64,000 bases of DNA from Ianthella basta. Taxonomy: Eukaryota; Porifera; Demospongiae; Verongiida; Ianthellidae. Of the stretch, positions 43,200 to 53,092 are shown piece by piece. Numbering within the stretch: position 1 is the first letter of the stretch; every line of letters begins with the position of its first letter. The position numbers and the translations under genes are program-made. Under the pieces are notes generated by a model, which saw only the letters and a list, made by a program, of their open reading frames with translations, was not told the DNA's origin and made no database searches. The DNA lies in assembly GCA_964019415.1 (NCBI GenBank), contig OZ025868.1, positions 4,956,871 through 5,020,870 on the forward strand, written 5' to 3'.

Positions 43200-43988
43200 C
43201 AGGTCTGTAGGGTGAGATAAAGAGTTAACATGCTACAAATTTACTGTTCAATTCCAAAGTGTGTCATAGAAAATGTGATTTCAATGCTTCCTTACATGGA
43301 TACTGCAATCTGGACACATGTCCAGTATATCTCTTTAGGCACTGGTGTTACAGCCTCCATTACAACCTGTCTATGACAACTGCATGTGGGCTTGCTGTGT
43401 TGTGATGTTCTAGCCATACTTAAGTAGATTGAATTAAAGTTTATCAGTTGCCATTATGAAGTTAATAACATTTATCTAGATAGCTTCGACCTAATTTTTC
43501 CATTATCACTCAAGTCTAGTGTAGTTGAACTTGCGTAATCTAATCACTGTGGAACCTCCTAACCTGGCTGATTCAGACAGTTGGCTGCTGCATAGGTGGT
43601 ATGTATCTAAGACAACAGCCTGTGGGCCAGTTCTAACCGACTTTTATAGAGAGGTGGCTCCCTATAGAGGTAGATTGCAATGTTTTAGTGCTACTTGGAG
43701 CCAAGGAGGCTGGCTGTTTTAGAGAGGTGGCTGCCTAACACAGTGACCATCTCAGACAGACTCTACTATAATACAGTAAAGGACTTGTGTGTTGGATAAA
43801 CAAACACAATTGAGGTGGAAGTATAGCAGTACACAACATGTGGTTTGGTACACCTGCACCATGGGGTGTCGAGGGAACAGGGCATTAGTTCAAATTACAG
43901 TGTAATAGGTACTGTACACAGGTGAGATATGAGTCACAGAGACTATTCCAAGGAAACATGCCATAGACGTCAGACATATTCCATAGTC
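43200..43988. other. interval without a supported gene
   Basis: Contains a local GAGAGGTGGCTGCCTA / GAGAGGTGGCTCCCTA repeat (about 43651 and 43722) and frames below 70 codons. It is probably the promoter side of the Ig-FN3 gene. Confidence 0.4.
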
Positions 43989-44157
43989 AGAAAGGGTTGG
44001 TTCTCTAATACCAGCTTCACAACAGGGTTGAAAACCTTGCCGACGTTTCGACCAGATGCTCTGGTCTTCTTCAGGGCGAAGATCTTCGCCCTGAAGAAGA
44101 CGGCGGCAAGGTTTTCAACCCTGTTGTGAAGCTGGTATTAGAGAACCAACCCTTTCT
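43989..44157. mobile_element. foldback element with 38-bp perfect central palindrome and hammerhead-like motif
   Basis: Outer arms of about 54 bp (starting AGAAAGGGTTGGTTCTC and its complement) are essentially perfect. The centre 44064-44101 is a perfect palindrome (GTCTTCTTCAGGGCGAAGAT and complement). The left arm keeps a ~20-bp segment that the right arm lacks. On the minus strand this segment completes CTGAAGA-A-GACCAGA-gca-TCTGGTC-GAAAC (44045-44074), a hammerhead-like core with a closed stem II. Confidence 0.8.
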
Positions 44158-44159
44158 AA

Positions 44160-46100
44160 TGCCTGAGCCAGCTGAGAAGCCCTCACTTCATATTCCATAG
44201 TCACTTAATACCATCAAACTTACATACGTACGTAGCTGTATGTGGTCCGTAAAGAGGTTATGATAGAGGGTATGTTCACGCACACTTCTCAGTCACAATT
44301 TAGATATATTGGAATTGGATTGGGAACCACATGTCACATGACCAAAACTAGCTACATAACGTGTATAGTACAACATACTTACGTAACAGTACTACAAGAC
44401 TATGTAATAATATTATATACTTGTACTGTCTCAGAATCAACATAAAATACACCATGAGCTACATTTCTGCGCGCCTTTTAAACAAAGTGACAACAGCAGC
44501 TGACCACAAATGATATTAGGACTCACACTGCTAGCACTGCTAACTCTATGCAAGAACAAAACTAGGCGGTGTATAATCTACCAGTGAGTCACACCAGAAG
44601 TCCTTGCACGCATGGGTACTGATGCTTTGGACACTTAGGGTTAGGTTTAGGTACATAACCCTAGGTGCTGGTTGCATTTAATTTTCTCCAATTGTATAAC
44701 TAAGTACAATGTATCACTAGTCTTATTGATTAGTCTCGAATAGCCCAAGCCCAGGAAAGACCACTTTCCTCCATTGTTGCTGTTGCACAATAACTAGAAA
44801 CACAATGGAAAGGGGCTGGCTATGCGAGACTAGTATTTGATATGATAAAGCTATAATTATACAATCATAGGTGCTTACATGCATGCATAAAATGGTGCAT
44901 TGACAGTATGCAACTATCTGTAGTGCAGGCTCTGTACATACAAGATAGAGGGGTAGCTCGCTGCCAGTCTAAGGTGCCAGTAGAATGCAATGTGGTATAA
45001 ATTGTCATGACTTGCTGTCATCGCTGTACAAGTATATTATATATCTATTAATTTTTGTCTTGTCAATTGTATAATAATATGCATGGCAGTAGCATTTATA
45101 CAGTATGCATATACAGTAACATACTGGTACATGCAAAGCGGTCTGTTGTTATTATATGTGATTGCACTTAGCCTCGATCGTATTCACACCATCTGTGGAT
45201 AATTAGCGTGGGTGGGAGAGAGGGCCTGGGCACGAGGCTAGATTACACTAAGTTTTACTATTGAATCTGCTTACCAAATTAGATGTTACTGCCAGCTGAA
45301 AGCTCGAGGGCTAGGCTCTGGAATCAACACAGCACTAGTGGGTCCCATCAACAACTGAAGTGTGGGCTTGAGGTACCATCTGAAGGCCAGTTGAATAGAG
45401 CTCTCTGTATACACGATGATCTCTCTTAGTCCTGTGTTCTGGAAGGAGCTAGACGTGCTTCTGGAGCTAACAAATATCTTCATTGGTCTTTATATGAATT
45501 TCCTCACTAGCTGGCTGATGATGTTACAACAAATGAAGGCCACAAATTCCTGCACGTACATACTGTAGGCAGGATAACCAGACTATTACAACCCTACACA
45601 TTCCATGTCCTTCTATATACAAGCATGATCAGCTTTCCCATCCAGTCATGCCTCTATACATGTCTTGTAAACTGAGTAAAGGTGGGAGGGCTGAACTACA
45701 GAAGTGGAATGCAATAACAGCAAACCAATCAGTCCACTCCTCTTGTGTTGTTATGAACACACTCAAGGGTGCAAGGGTGGGGTGGGGCGGGGCATGTACA
45801 TTAACTTAGAAAGTGAAAGAGTGAAGATCACATGCTGCATTAATACAATGGTACCTTGATTTATCTACAAAACGCAGTCACACATAGAATCCAAATTGGT
45901 CTGTTAATCAACACTGATCTCCAGTGTTTGACAGGATTTGATGGATGACCCATTTGGAAGGTCTGCACATCAGCTGGTGTTATAACTGAGGTTCCTGCAT
46001 TGCAAAGAATAAACACAAACACTCTATACAACAAGCAAGCCAGGTTTTCATTCAACATGAAGAGAAAATGATACAGTAGAGGTGCATTACTGTGTGGTAA
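44160..46100. other. interval with one possible exon
   Basis: Mostly AT-rich non-coding sequence. A minus-strand 65-codon frame at 45286-45483 (MKIFVSSRSTSSSFQN...) has fairly even amino-acid composition but no domain and no clear splice borders. Confidence 0.35.
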
Positions 46101-46102
46101 CA

Positions 46103-46251
46103 ATGCAAAGGGAGTTTGTGAGCTTCAAGCATAGTATTAACTTCAAACGGGTATAGGACATTTTATTCTGTGGATGTTCATCAGCTGAAACTATGCCCTG
46201 TACCCGTTTGAAGTTAATACTATGCTTGCAGCTCACAAACTTCCCTTGCAT
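46103..46251. mobile_element. foldback flanked by ~55-bp direct repeats
   Basis: Arms 46103-46157 and about 46198-46251 (ATGCAAAGGGAGTTTGTGAG and complement) enclose a ~40-nt loop holding TTCATCAGCTGAAAC. Outside, ACACTCTATACAACAAGC...CATTCAACATGAAGAG (46010-46064) and CACTCTATACAACAAACC...TTTCAACATAAGCAG (46272-46330) are direct repeats flanking the foldback. Confidence 0.75.
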
Positions 46252-46339
46252 AAGGAGACAGGAGCAAAAAAAGATAAGCACAAAACGCACTCTATACAAC
46301 AAACCAGGGTTACCTTTCAACATAAGCAGACATGGCAGG

Positions 46340-47011
46340 CTACTGTCAACGTGATTGGTGTGAGGTAGTCAACTGCTATAAGCCAGTTGAGTTGACTGTG
46401 AGCCCAACAAACAACTACTGCTCCCCATATTGAAGCCTTGTACTTGCAGTGGCTATAGAAGCAACCAGTCTTAATGCACCACAGCATGAGTATGCAACAC
46501 TACTGAGCCCCAATTATGTGAGCTTTGTACGATGACTGAGGAGGTCATGTAAGTTCATACAGAGTTACACAGTCAGTTAAGCAGTGACATGGGCTAAGTC
46601 CAGTTGCATTGTGGCAGAGGTAATGAAGAGGTCGTGACTCAGGCAGATGGGAATGTGTGTGATGATGGTGCCAGTATACATGTGGTGATCACAACACGCA
46701 CAAAAGTGATCAGAGCTGGTTCAATGTTGGACAGCAGAAAATCTATTACTCTCTACATTTTCTGTATGAAGTATGCTTAACTCTGAAAATACTACAGCTA
46801 GAAGCAACAACTTGTATATAAACAGCTAGATACGTATCTAGATATTCATTAATCAATGAATAATACCAGCCATATCAATGCTTGCATGCCTCCACCACCA
46901 TTGAGTTAGGGCTTGGTGACAAGGTACACTTACATGAAATGAACATTGGTATTGATCCCACCAGCAGTGTTTTGACACAACATTATATAAAAGAAGAATC
47001 ACCTCCAAGTA
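46340..47011. other. interval without a recognised gene
   Basis: No frame of coding character and no repeat that I can define. Confidence 0.4.
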
Positions 47012-47187
47012 CAGCCTATTTCAGAATGGCTGTCCAAAGATAAATGGCAAATGGCGTGACATCATAGCAAATGACAATACTGTACATTAGGAGTGATGTA
47101 GTGGCAAGCAGTTAAACTAATAGTGACGTCACGCCATTTGATCGCTCTGCCATTTGCCATTTTGGCCAACCACTCTAAAATTGACTG
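47012..47187. mobile_element. TA-flanked MITE, copy 3 (independent insertion)
   Basis: Same family as 1884-2053: termini CAGCCTATTTCAGAATGGCT and ...CACTCTAAAATTGACTG, flanked by TA at 47010-47011 and 47188-47189. It is more diverged and is not inside the 0.88-kb host repeat, so it is a separate insertion. Confidence 0.65.
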
Positions 47188-47284
47188 TAGATTGTGAATA
47201 GAAAATGACCACTTGCTGTAGATGGGGAACCTTGGTGCTACTAAGGTGCAACATCTTGTAACTTGAAATTCCACGGAGGTATGT

Positions 47285-47502
47285 GCAATCAAATTTAAAT
47301 GGGGCACCCTTCGGCAATTTGCATTTGGTTGCTCAAGCAATGGCTCTCATTCCACTGACCCCATTCCCTGGCCTAGCTACATTGTTACTATTGTTACACA
47401 AACAGCTTGCCTTCATTGTATTGGGAAAACATCCACACCCTTCATACATCAGCCCCTATTCGTGTAACTATCCACACTGATGCAAGTAATACGTTGTAAA
47501 CC
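47285..47502. other. possible diverged relative of the array hairpin arm
   Basis: AAATTTAAATGGGGCACCCTTCGGCAATTTGCATTTGGTTGCT (47290-47333) resembles the array hairpin's right arm (AAATTCAATGGCATGCCCTTAGGCAAG...). The inverted partner is absent here. Confidence 0.3.
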
Positions 47503-47748
47503 ATGCAGGAACAATATCACCAAGTTATGCTGCCAGTGTCCAGTGCTGAATATTACCACCTACCGGTAGACAAGGAAGAAGGCACCTTGCACAACAAATT
47601 CCTCATAGATGTCCTCAAAAATGGTACTCCACTGGTTACAAGGCGCAGATACCTGACTGCTATGAATTTACTTGTGTGTAGTACTATCTACATCAAGTGT
47701 GAATACAGGTGGGGCATGGGTCCAGTACATCTTCCAGAAACTACCTAG
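47503..47748 (+). CDS. short hypothetical open frame
   Basis: 81 codons from ATG 47503 (MQEQYHQVMLPVSSAEYYHL...). The middle part is hydrophilic and protein-like (VDKEEGTLHNKFLIDVLKNG), but no family is recognised and no splice-bounded partner was found. It may be a fragment of a decayed transposon gene. Confidence 0.22.
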   Translation: MQEQYHQVMLPVSSAEYYHLPVDKEEGTLHNKFLIDVLKNGTPLVTRRRYLTAMNLLVCSTIYIKCEYRWGMGPVHLPETT

Positions 47749-47948
47749 ATCAACTCCAGCCTAAGAATTTCAAGTTTAATTGTGGGGCTTCTGTTGAAGC
47801 TGTGAAGTGCATGAATGTATGCATTCTTGCCCTTCATTAATTGGGGGGCTGCCGCAATTGAGCTGCCCGGAGCATGGGTGCATGGTGAATTGATAGATTG
47901 TGGCGAGACTGTGCAAGGGTTGGCTATAGCTCTGAGTGCCTATGGCAT

Positions 47949-48242
47949 GGCCAACGCTGTTGGTCACTGGTTACCTGGCGGGCCAACGCTGTTGGTCACT
48001 GAACTGGCAGGCCACTGCTGTTGGCCACTGAATTGGCTGGCCAACACTGTTGGCCACTGAACTGGCAGGCCCAATGCTGTTGGCCGTTGACCTGGCAGGC
48101 CACCGCAGTTGGTCACTGAACTGTCTGGCCAGCGCTGTTGGCCACTGAATTGGCTGGCCAACGCTGTTGGCCACTGAACTGGCAGGCCAATGCTGTTGGC
48201 CGTTGAACTGGCTGGCCAATGCTTTTGGTCATTGAACTGGCA
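47949..48242. repeat. 29-bp tandem repeat, about ten copies, with internal dyad
   Basis: The unit is GGCCAACGCTGTTGGCCACTGAACTGGCA with substitutions at a few positions. One unit is 32 bp and one 30 bp. Each carries the dyad GGCCAAC-GCT-GTTGGCC. Minus-strand frames of 65-82 codons crossing it reflect the period (87 bp = 29 codons). Confidence 0.92.
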
Positions 48243-48502
48243 GGGCTGTGCTGTTTACCCTTATGTGCTCTGCGGTGGTGCCTTCCCCCTACTTGTGATG
48301 CACCCTGGGTGACGCTGTCACCATTTCAAGCGTGCTCTGGCGCTGCCAGGCTCACCTTGTGCCCGCATTACTAATGCTGCTGTTCCTGGTTAAAGCACAG
48401 TCTAGTGTTGCTGTCTCGGTGCTAAGCAGGAGGGGGAGTCCCCTCCTGCCTGTGCCCACCTGCTGACTGAACCTGGAGAAGCTATTACCAGTACGTTTCA
48501 GT

Positions 48503-48611
48503 GGTCCTACAATACCCTGCCTGTATGCTGTTACTATTTTGGGGGGATATCCCAAAACCTAGAACAACAATCGTAGTACGATTCATTCCCCCCAAAAGTA
48601 CTTGTAGGACC
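48503..48611. repeat. nested inverted repeats at the 3' side of the DIRS-like element
   Basis: GGTCCTACAA (48503-48512) pairs with TTGTAGGACC (48602-48611). TTTTGGGGGG (48537-48546) pairs with CCCCCCAAAA (48588-48597). AATCGTAGTACGATT (48569-48583) is a further palindrome at the centre. Such structured ends are compatible with recombinase-based circular intermediates, but the role is inferred. Confidence 0.75.
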
Positions 48612-48890
48612 GTGACCCAGACTAGGAACTGCATGGGCTAAATATGGAGTTGGTTGACTCTATGTACCCAGAAAAACTTCAAATATAGATCTTCATAGCC
48701 CTCATCAGGGGGTCCTTGGTTACACATCATACAGGAAAAAACTGAACACAATTAAAAAACGTGGTACATACATTGTGACACTGCTACATTCACAGATGTG
48801 TGACATAATCATGCGTATTGGTGCCTGTATGAAAATCTGTTTTGGGTTGACGCCCCTGGTAGCAGTTGGTTGCTTACTACTGGGGGTGAC

Positions 48891-49790
48891 TCAAATGTCC
48901 GGGGATGAAGCTAAGATGGATGTTGCTTTTGATAGCTCTGTAGGTGATGTCCGGATATAAAGCTGGTATGCTGTTGAGGTCCACCTTCCTAATGTCTTAT
49001 ATAATGAATCGCTGACACCGTTCGCCACTGCTGTTGTGGCTGCGCCTATGCGGAAAGAGTGGCCCTTGTACCCTTGTGTGTTTATGCCCGTGGCCTTCAG
49101 TGCCTGGTGAACGTGTGTGATGAAGGATTGCTTGGTTAGTGGAGTGCCCCCTTGGTTGATGAAGAGTGGACCTGGGACAGTTGGTCGAGCTGCTAGGTAA
49201 TGTATCATTGCTGATATGGGGCATAGCTGGATATCTCCTCTGCCCACATACAAAGTCGTCCCTTGTCCGAATTGGTCCGTCTTCGATGACCTAAGAAATA
49301 TGGTCATGACTGTGGGATTTTCATGCGAATCTACAGCGATATCGCCCATGGACAGATCCTTGTCCTTGTTGTATGATGTGGGTGACTCCTGTGTAAATTC
49401 TCCACAACGTAAGAAAGCAAAAAAGGCCATGGTACATGCTGCCCACATCATCTTCTGATCAAAGGTAGTAACGGTCTTTTGCAAGCCTGCCTTAATGTGG
49501 AGGAGTATTGGAGAAGCAGTTCTTGACCGGATGCTCTGGGTTTTGTGCGCTTTATGCCCTTGAGGACAAGATCCAACCGATGGCAGTTTTCCAGTGGGTT
49601 GGGGAAACCTTGGGTGATGTGCAAGTGACGTACTCCTGACAAGTATGACTTGATGGTGGTTTGAGCTCGGGATTGAGCCAGTTCTGTTACAAAAAGAATA
49701 ATGGTTGCTTCACTGGCTGGTAGTGGAACTCGATTTAGACGGGAGCAGAAGTCCAGGAACAGCCGATGTGCACAGCTGTAGACCTTCTAC
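48891..49790 (-). pseudogene. tyrosine recombinase of the DIRS-like element, frameshifted
   Basis: The N-terminal SAM-like region (...AQTTIKSYLSGVRHLHI...) is in one frame upstream of about 49520. The catalytic domain (MMWAACTMAFFAFLRCGEF onward) is in another, so a one-base indel lies near 49510-49530. The catalytic residues all survive: Arg in LRCGEF, His-x-x-Arg in GHSFRIGAATTAV, Trp in LGRW and the nucleophile Tyr in AYQLYIRT. The enzyme would insert a circular cDNA without a target duplication. It follows RNase H with little spacing. Confidence 0.85.
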
Positions 49791-49812
49791 GTGCTGGTGG
49801 CAATGCCATTCT

Positions 49813-51435
49813 TCATATAGACTTCAGCTTGATCTTCCAAGTGGGCGAGAGCCAATCTGGTTGTGTCTCCACCACCAGGGACCACAGTGCCTCCGGGACT
49901 GGAGTGGGGTTCCGCAGGGCCTTGGGGGAGGAGAAGAAAAACTTATCAAGGTCATTTCTTGACAGGGCATCTGCCATGACATTCTGAGCCCCCGAAATAT
50001 GGATTGCTGAGGTGCGAATGTCATGCTTGGCACTGAAAAAATGTAGGCAGCGGAGTAGATGCATGATGCCGCTGTCTCTACTGCTTCCTGCTTGGATTAC
50101 TGCCACCACTGCTGCATTATCGGAATAGAACAACACATGCTGTGCTCTCAACTACCGGCCCCACACTGCCACTGAGAGGATGATCGGCACCAGCTCCTTG
50201 GTCGTGATGTTCACTGTGGACCACTTGTCTGACCATTGTGCCTTGAACCAGTGGTTTCCACACACACTGCCACAGCCCCAGTTTCCCGACGCATCGGTGA
50301 ACACATGCGTGTCTGGTGGTCGGCTCAAGTGACTCTGTAGGAGTGAGACTCCATTCAATTGATCAAGGAATAGGCTCCACCACGTGAGGTCAGACTTGAA
50401 TTCCTGGTTTATGCGGATCCAGTCCTCTAGCCCCTGGCGTGAGCTGGCCAGGTCGATCATCTGCCTCAGGAATGTCCTGCCTGGCCTAACGACTTTACAG
50501 GCGTGGGCCAGTTCCCCAATGAGCGATAGCATCTCTCTTTTCCTGGCTGCTCGTCTGGTATGTAACCATGTGTCAATCAGCTGCTGCAAGCGAACCTTCT
50601 TTTCATCTGGGAGCTTCATTGTCATGTTTGTGCTGTTGAACTCAATGCCTAGGAAAATGATTACTGTTGTGGGCTTCTCCAGTTTCTCTGCCTGCAATGG
50701 CAGGCCCAGCTCTTGACATGTGGCAATGATCAGCTGCAAGTTGTCGCTATATTGGGGTGAGTTGGCTGCCCCAAAGGTTATGAAATCATCAATGTAGTGC
50801 AGACATGATGTTATGCCTCGTTTTTGGAGTATCCACTCCATGGCATCATAAACAGCACAGAAGATCTTCGGAGCTGAACGTAGACTGAAGGGAAGAACAG
50901 TGTCGATGTAGAGATGGTTGGCCCATAGCATTCCCAGGAGGGGTCCGTCTTGCGGATGGACTGGGATGTTTCTGTAGGCATGGGCGATGTCTACCTTCGC
51001 CATTTGGGAGTCTGGGCCTAAGTCTGACACTATTCTTGCCGCGTCATCAACTGTGGCATACTGGAGAGAGCTCAGGTGTCTGTCAATTCCTGTGTTCACG
51101 CTGTGATTAGGAGGAAAGGACAAGTCCAGTATTAGGCGCCACTTGCCCTGTTGGTGCCTCTTAGGTATGACATCGAAGCGGTTGGTATGAACAACTTCTG
51201 TGTAAAGGTTTGGCTGTAGAGGGCCAATGACGTGGTGGCACTGTAGTTCCTGAGTGAGGTAGTTCGTGACCACTCCTGGGTGTTCTCTTGTTGAGGGCAT
51301 GTTCGATGTTGTGGCCCTGAGGTGTGTGTCAGCATTGAACCCAATGCGGAAGCCTTGCTGGATGCCGGCTACTAGGTAGCCTGCCAGCCGTTGGTCAGGG
51401 TGGTCGCGTAGTGCTTTCTCCCAAGCTTCTGCCAC
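49813..51435 (-). pseudogene. reverse transcriptase-RNase H of the DIRS-like element, one nonsense codon
   Basis: The RT core is present: GKWRLILDLSFPPNHSVN, MAKVDIAHAYRNIPVHP, LPFSLRSAPKIF and catalytic HYIDDFITFG. RNase H starts at THVFTDASGNWGCG, continues TTKELVPIILSV, and then meets TAG at 50152-50154. The same frame continues with FYSDNAAVVAVIQ and AQNVMADALSR to 49813. A single base change explains the stop. Upstream the frame connects to the preceding one across C6T4 (about 51481-51490) by a +1 step, which may be natural frameshifting or an indel. Confidence 0.88.
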
Positions 51436-51958
51436 TAGTGGGGACGAGACAGTCGTGATACCCGGAACTGGGTTGAAAAGGGGGGTCTATTCTGTAGCTA
51501 TCAAGTTCTAGCAAATCAGATGTATATGGATAACTGCTGTTTTGTATTGTGGCTAGAGTTACTGGGGAGTAGTGTGCCTGGGTAGGGTGTGCGTAATGAA
51601 CTTCAAATCCCTGTGAGAGTGATAGGTCATCGGTGCTTTCGGTATTTAGTGAATCATCTGGATCGTGAATTATATGCAAATCGAATGCGGACTGTTGTAC
51701 TGGGATGTCACTACTTGCGTGCGCTTCCACGAAGTGCTTTGCTCCCTCCGTTACGAAAGGAACGGCTCTTGTCGTCACTGGACAGGTCGCCCCTGCCCTG
51801 TTTGGGATATGGGGAGAAGCGCTGTGCTTCGACCAGGTATGGACATTCTTTGGCCTTGTGGTTCCTGTGGCACTCCACGCAGATATGTTTGAAGGTGCAG
51901 GTGCTCCCTTGGCAACCCTTCCAATTCCATTTGAGACAGATGGGGGGAATGCCCTCAT
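51395..51958 (-). CDS. pol N-terminal linker frame of the DIRS-like element
   Basis: 187-codon frame overlapping the Gag end and the RT start, each in a different phase. It contains an acidic segment (IIHDPDDSLNTESTDDLSL) and ends beyond the C6T4 run. The beginning has no ATG and is Gag territory in another phase, so the true coding part is probably the 3' two thirds. Protease activity is not evident. Confidence 0.5.
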   Translation of the reverse strand: MRAFPPSVSNGIGRVAKGAPAPSNISAWSATGTTRPKNVHTWSKHSASPHIPNRAGATCPVTTRAVPFVTEGAKHFVEAHASSDIPVQQSAFDLHIIHDPDDSLNTESTDDLSLSQGFEVHYAHPTQAHYSPVTLATIQNSSYPYTSDLLELDSYRIDPPFQPSSGYHDCLVPTSGRSLGESTTRPP

Positions 51959-52911
51959 CTTTCTTTGCAGAGGGTTTTTCTGGTGGCTTCTCGTAGTCGT
52001 CGCAACTCTCAGTAGGGTGATCTAGGCTGAAGCAGATGCTGCAGTGGTCTTGTGTTTTTGCGTCTGCGAATGCTAGTGCCCATAGAGATGTGTTGACTTC
52101 TGCCCAGGGGTTGCCTGGCTTTCCAGCGGCTCGCTTGCGGAAGTTGCGGTCATAGCTAATCCAGCCATCCCCTTTGAACTTACGGGCGGCATGGACTATG
52201 AGGGAGCTGTATGCTAGCAAATCAGGTGTTCTTTCTGGTTGATCCAGAATGATTATGTATGCGTTGAAACATTCTACCCATTGAAGGATGTTGGTAATCT
52301 TTCACTTTTTGCGGTTGGTGTCCTTGTCTTTATTTGCAGATGCTGGTTTTTCATCGCTTGTGTTGTCAGCCAGGAGTTCGGCCAGCTCAATAAACTCCTG
52401 ATTGCAGACCTTTTGGACTAGCGACTGAGAAACCAGTGTGACGTTGGGGCCAATGACTATTGGTTTGGTTGCCTGTGGCTTTGAAGGGGTTGTAGACCCC
52501 ATGGCAATTTGCTCACCTAGTTGCAGGGATTGGTCTGTAGCTATGTGGGACTGGTTGGAGGTTTGTATTAAGGGCACTGTAGCAATTGAACTAGGGGCAG
52601 GCATATTCCCGTTACCTTGCATGACAGAGTTACCCTGACTAGGTTGCGTACCTTGGTTGAGGGAGGCTACTTGGCTTTGTTGCGCTGGTACGGGGGACGC
52701 TGTCTCCCTCCCTGTCGTGGCTGGTGGCTCCGCTGCGGTTCTCAATTGGCTGAGGCGGGAATCCAGGCCGGTGAGGAAGCCATTGAGTGCCGTCGATAAA
52801 GGTAGACTCCATAGATGCTGTGAGTTGCCCGGTAAGCAATGAGACTGCGTCCTGCGGGCCTGAAGACTGGCCGTGATGCTCCCCGCTACTGGAGGTGGCA
52901 TTCGGGTCCAT
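51711..52911 (-). pseudogene. Gag-like ORF of the DIRS-like element, with frameshift and stop
   Basis: ATG at 52911 (MDPNATSSSGEHHGQSSG) starts a frame that shifts by one base near 52795-52800 into the frame of ALNGFLTGLDSRL. A Gln/Ser-rich linker follows, then IVIGPNVTLVSQSLVQKV and EFIELAELLADN. A TGA at 52302-52304 interrupts the frame, which continues with ITNILQWVECFNAYI and ends in Cys-rich fingers HCSICFSLDHPTESC and CLKWNWKGCQGSTCTFKH. The finger pattern mixes CCHC-like and CCCH-like spacing and is probably for RNA binding. Confidence 0.75.
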
Positions 52912-53092
52912 GTCCACGTGCTGCAGCCTGTAGTCTGCCTTTATGGTTTTTCCACGAACCGTCTGGTGAGCACGTTGCGCGCGAAAAGCACGTGCTCGCC
53001 CCTTGCGTGGTCCCGCCCCCCAATTAACTTTGTTTAATCCTCATTAAACTCCATTCAAATTAATATAAGTCTAGTGAATATGACACCCAAGG

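Larger units (their letters stand above)
48500..52960 (-). mobile_element. DIRS-like (tyrosine-recombinase) retrotransposon, degraded
   Basis: Read on the minus strand: Gag (52911 to 51711), pol N-terminal frame (51958-51395), RT-RNase H (51435-49813), tyrosine recombinase (about 49790-48891). The use of a tyrosine recombinase instead of an integrase defines the DIRS/Ngaro order. The 3' side ends in nested inverted repeats at 48503-48611. Five coding lesions or frame changes are visible, so this copy is probably dead. Exact termini and split or inverted repeats could not be fixed. Confidence 0.85.

Noticed and set aside
47062..47340. 92-codon minus frame as a gene
   Set aside because: It overlaps the TA-flanked MITE and its flanks, has no domain, and the equivalent MITE copies do not preserve the frame.
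47949..48242. CRISPR-like array because of 29-bp repeats with a dyad
   Set aside because: The repeats are directly abutting with no unique spacers, the sequence is eukaryotic in every other respect, and no cas genes are present.
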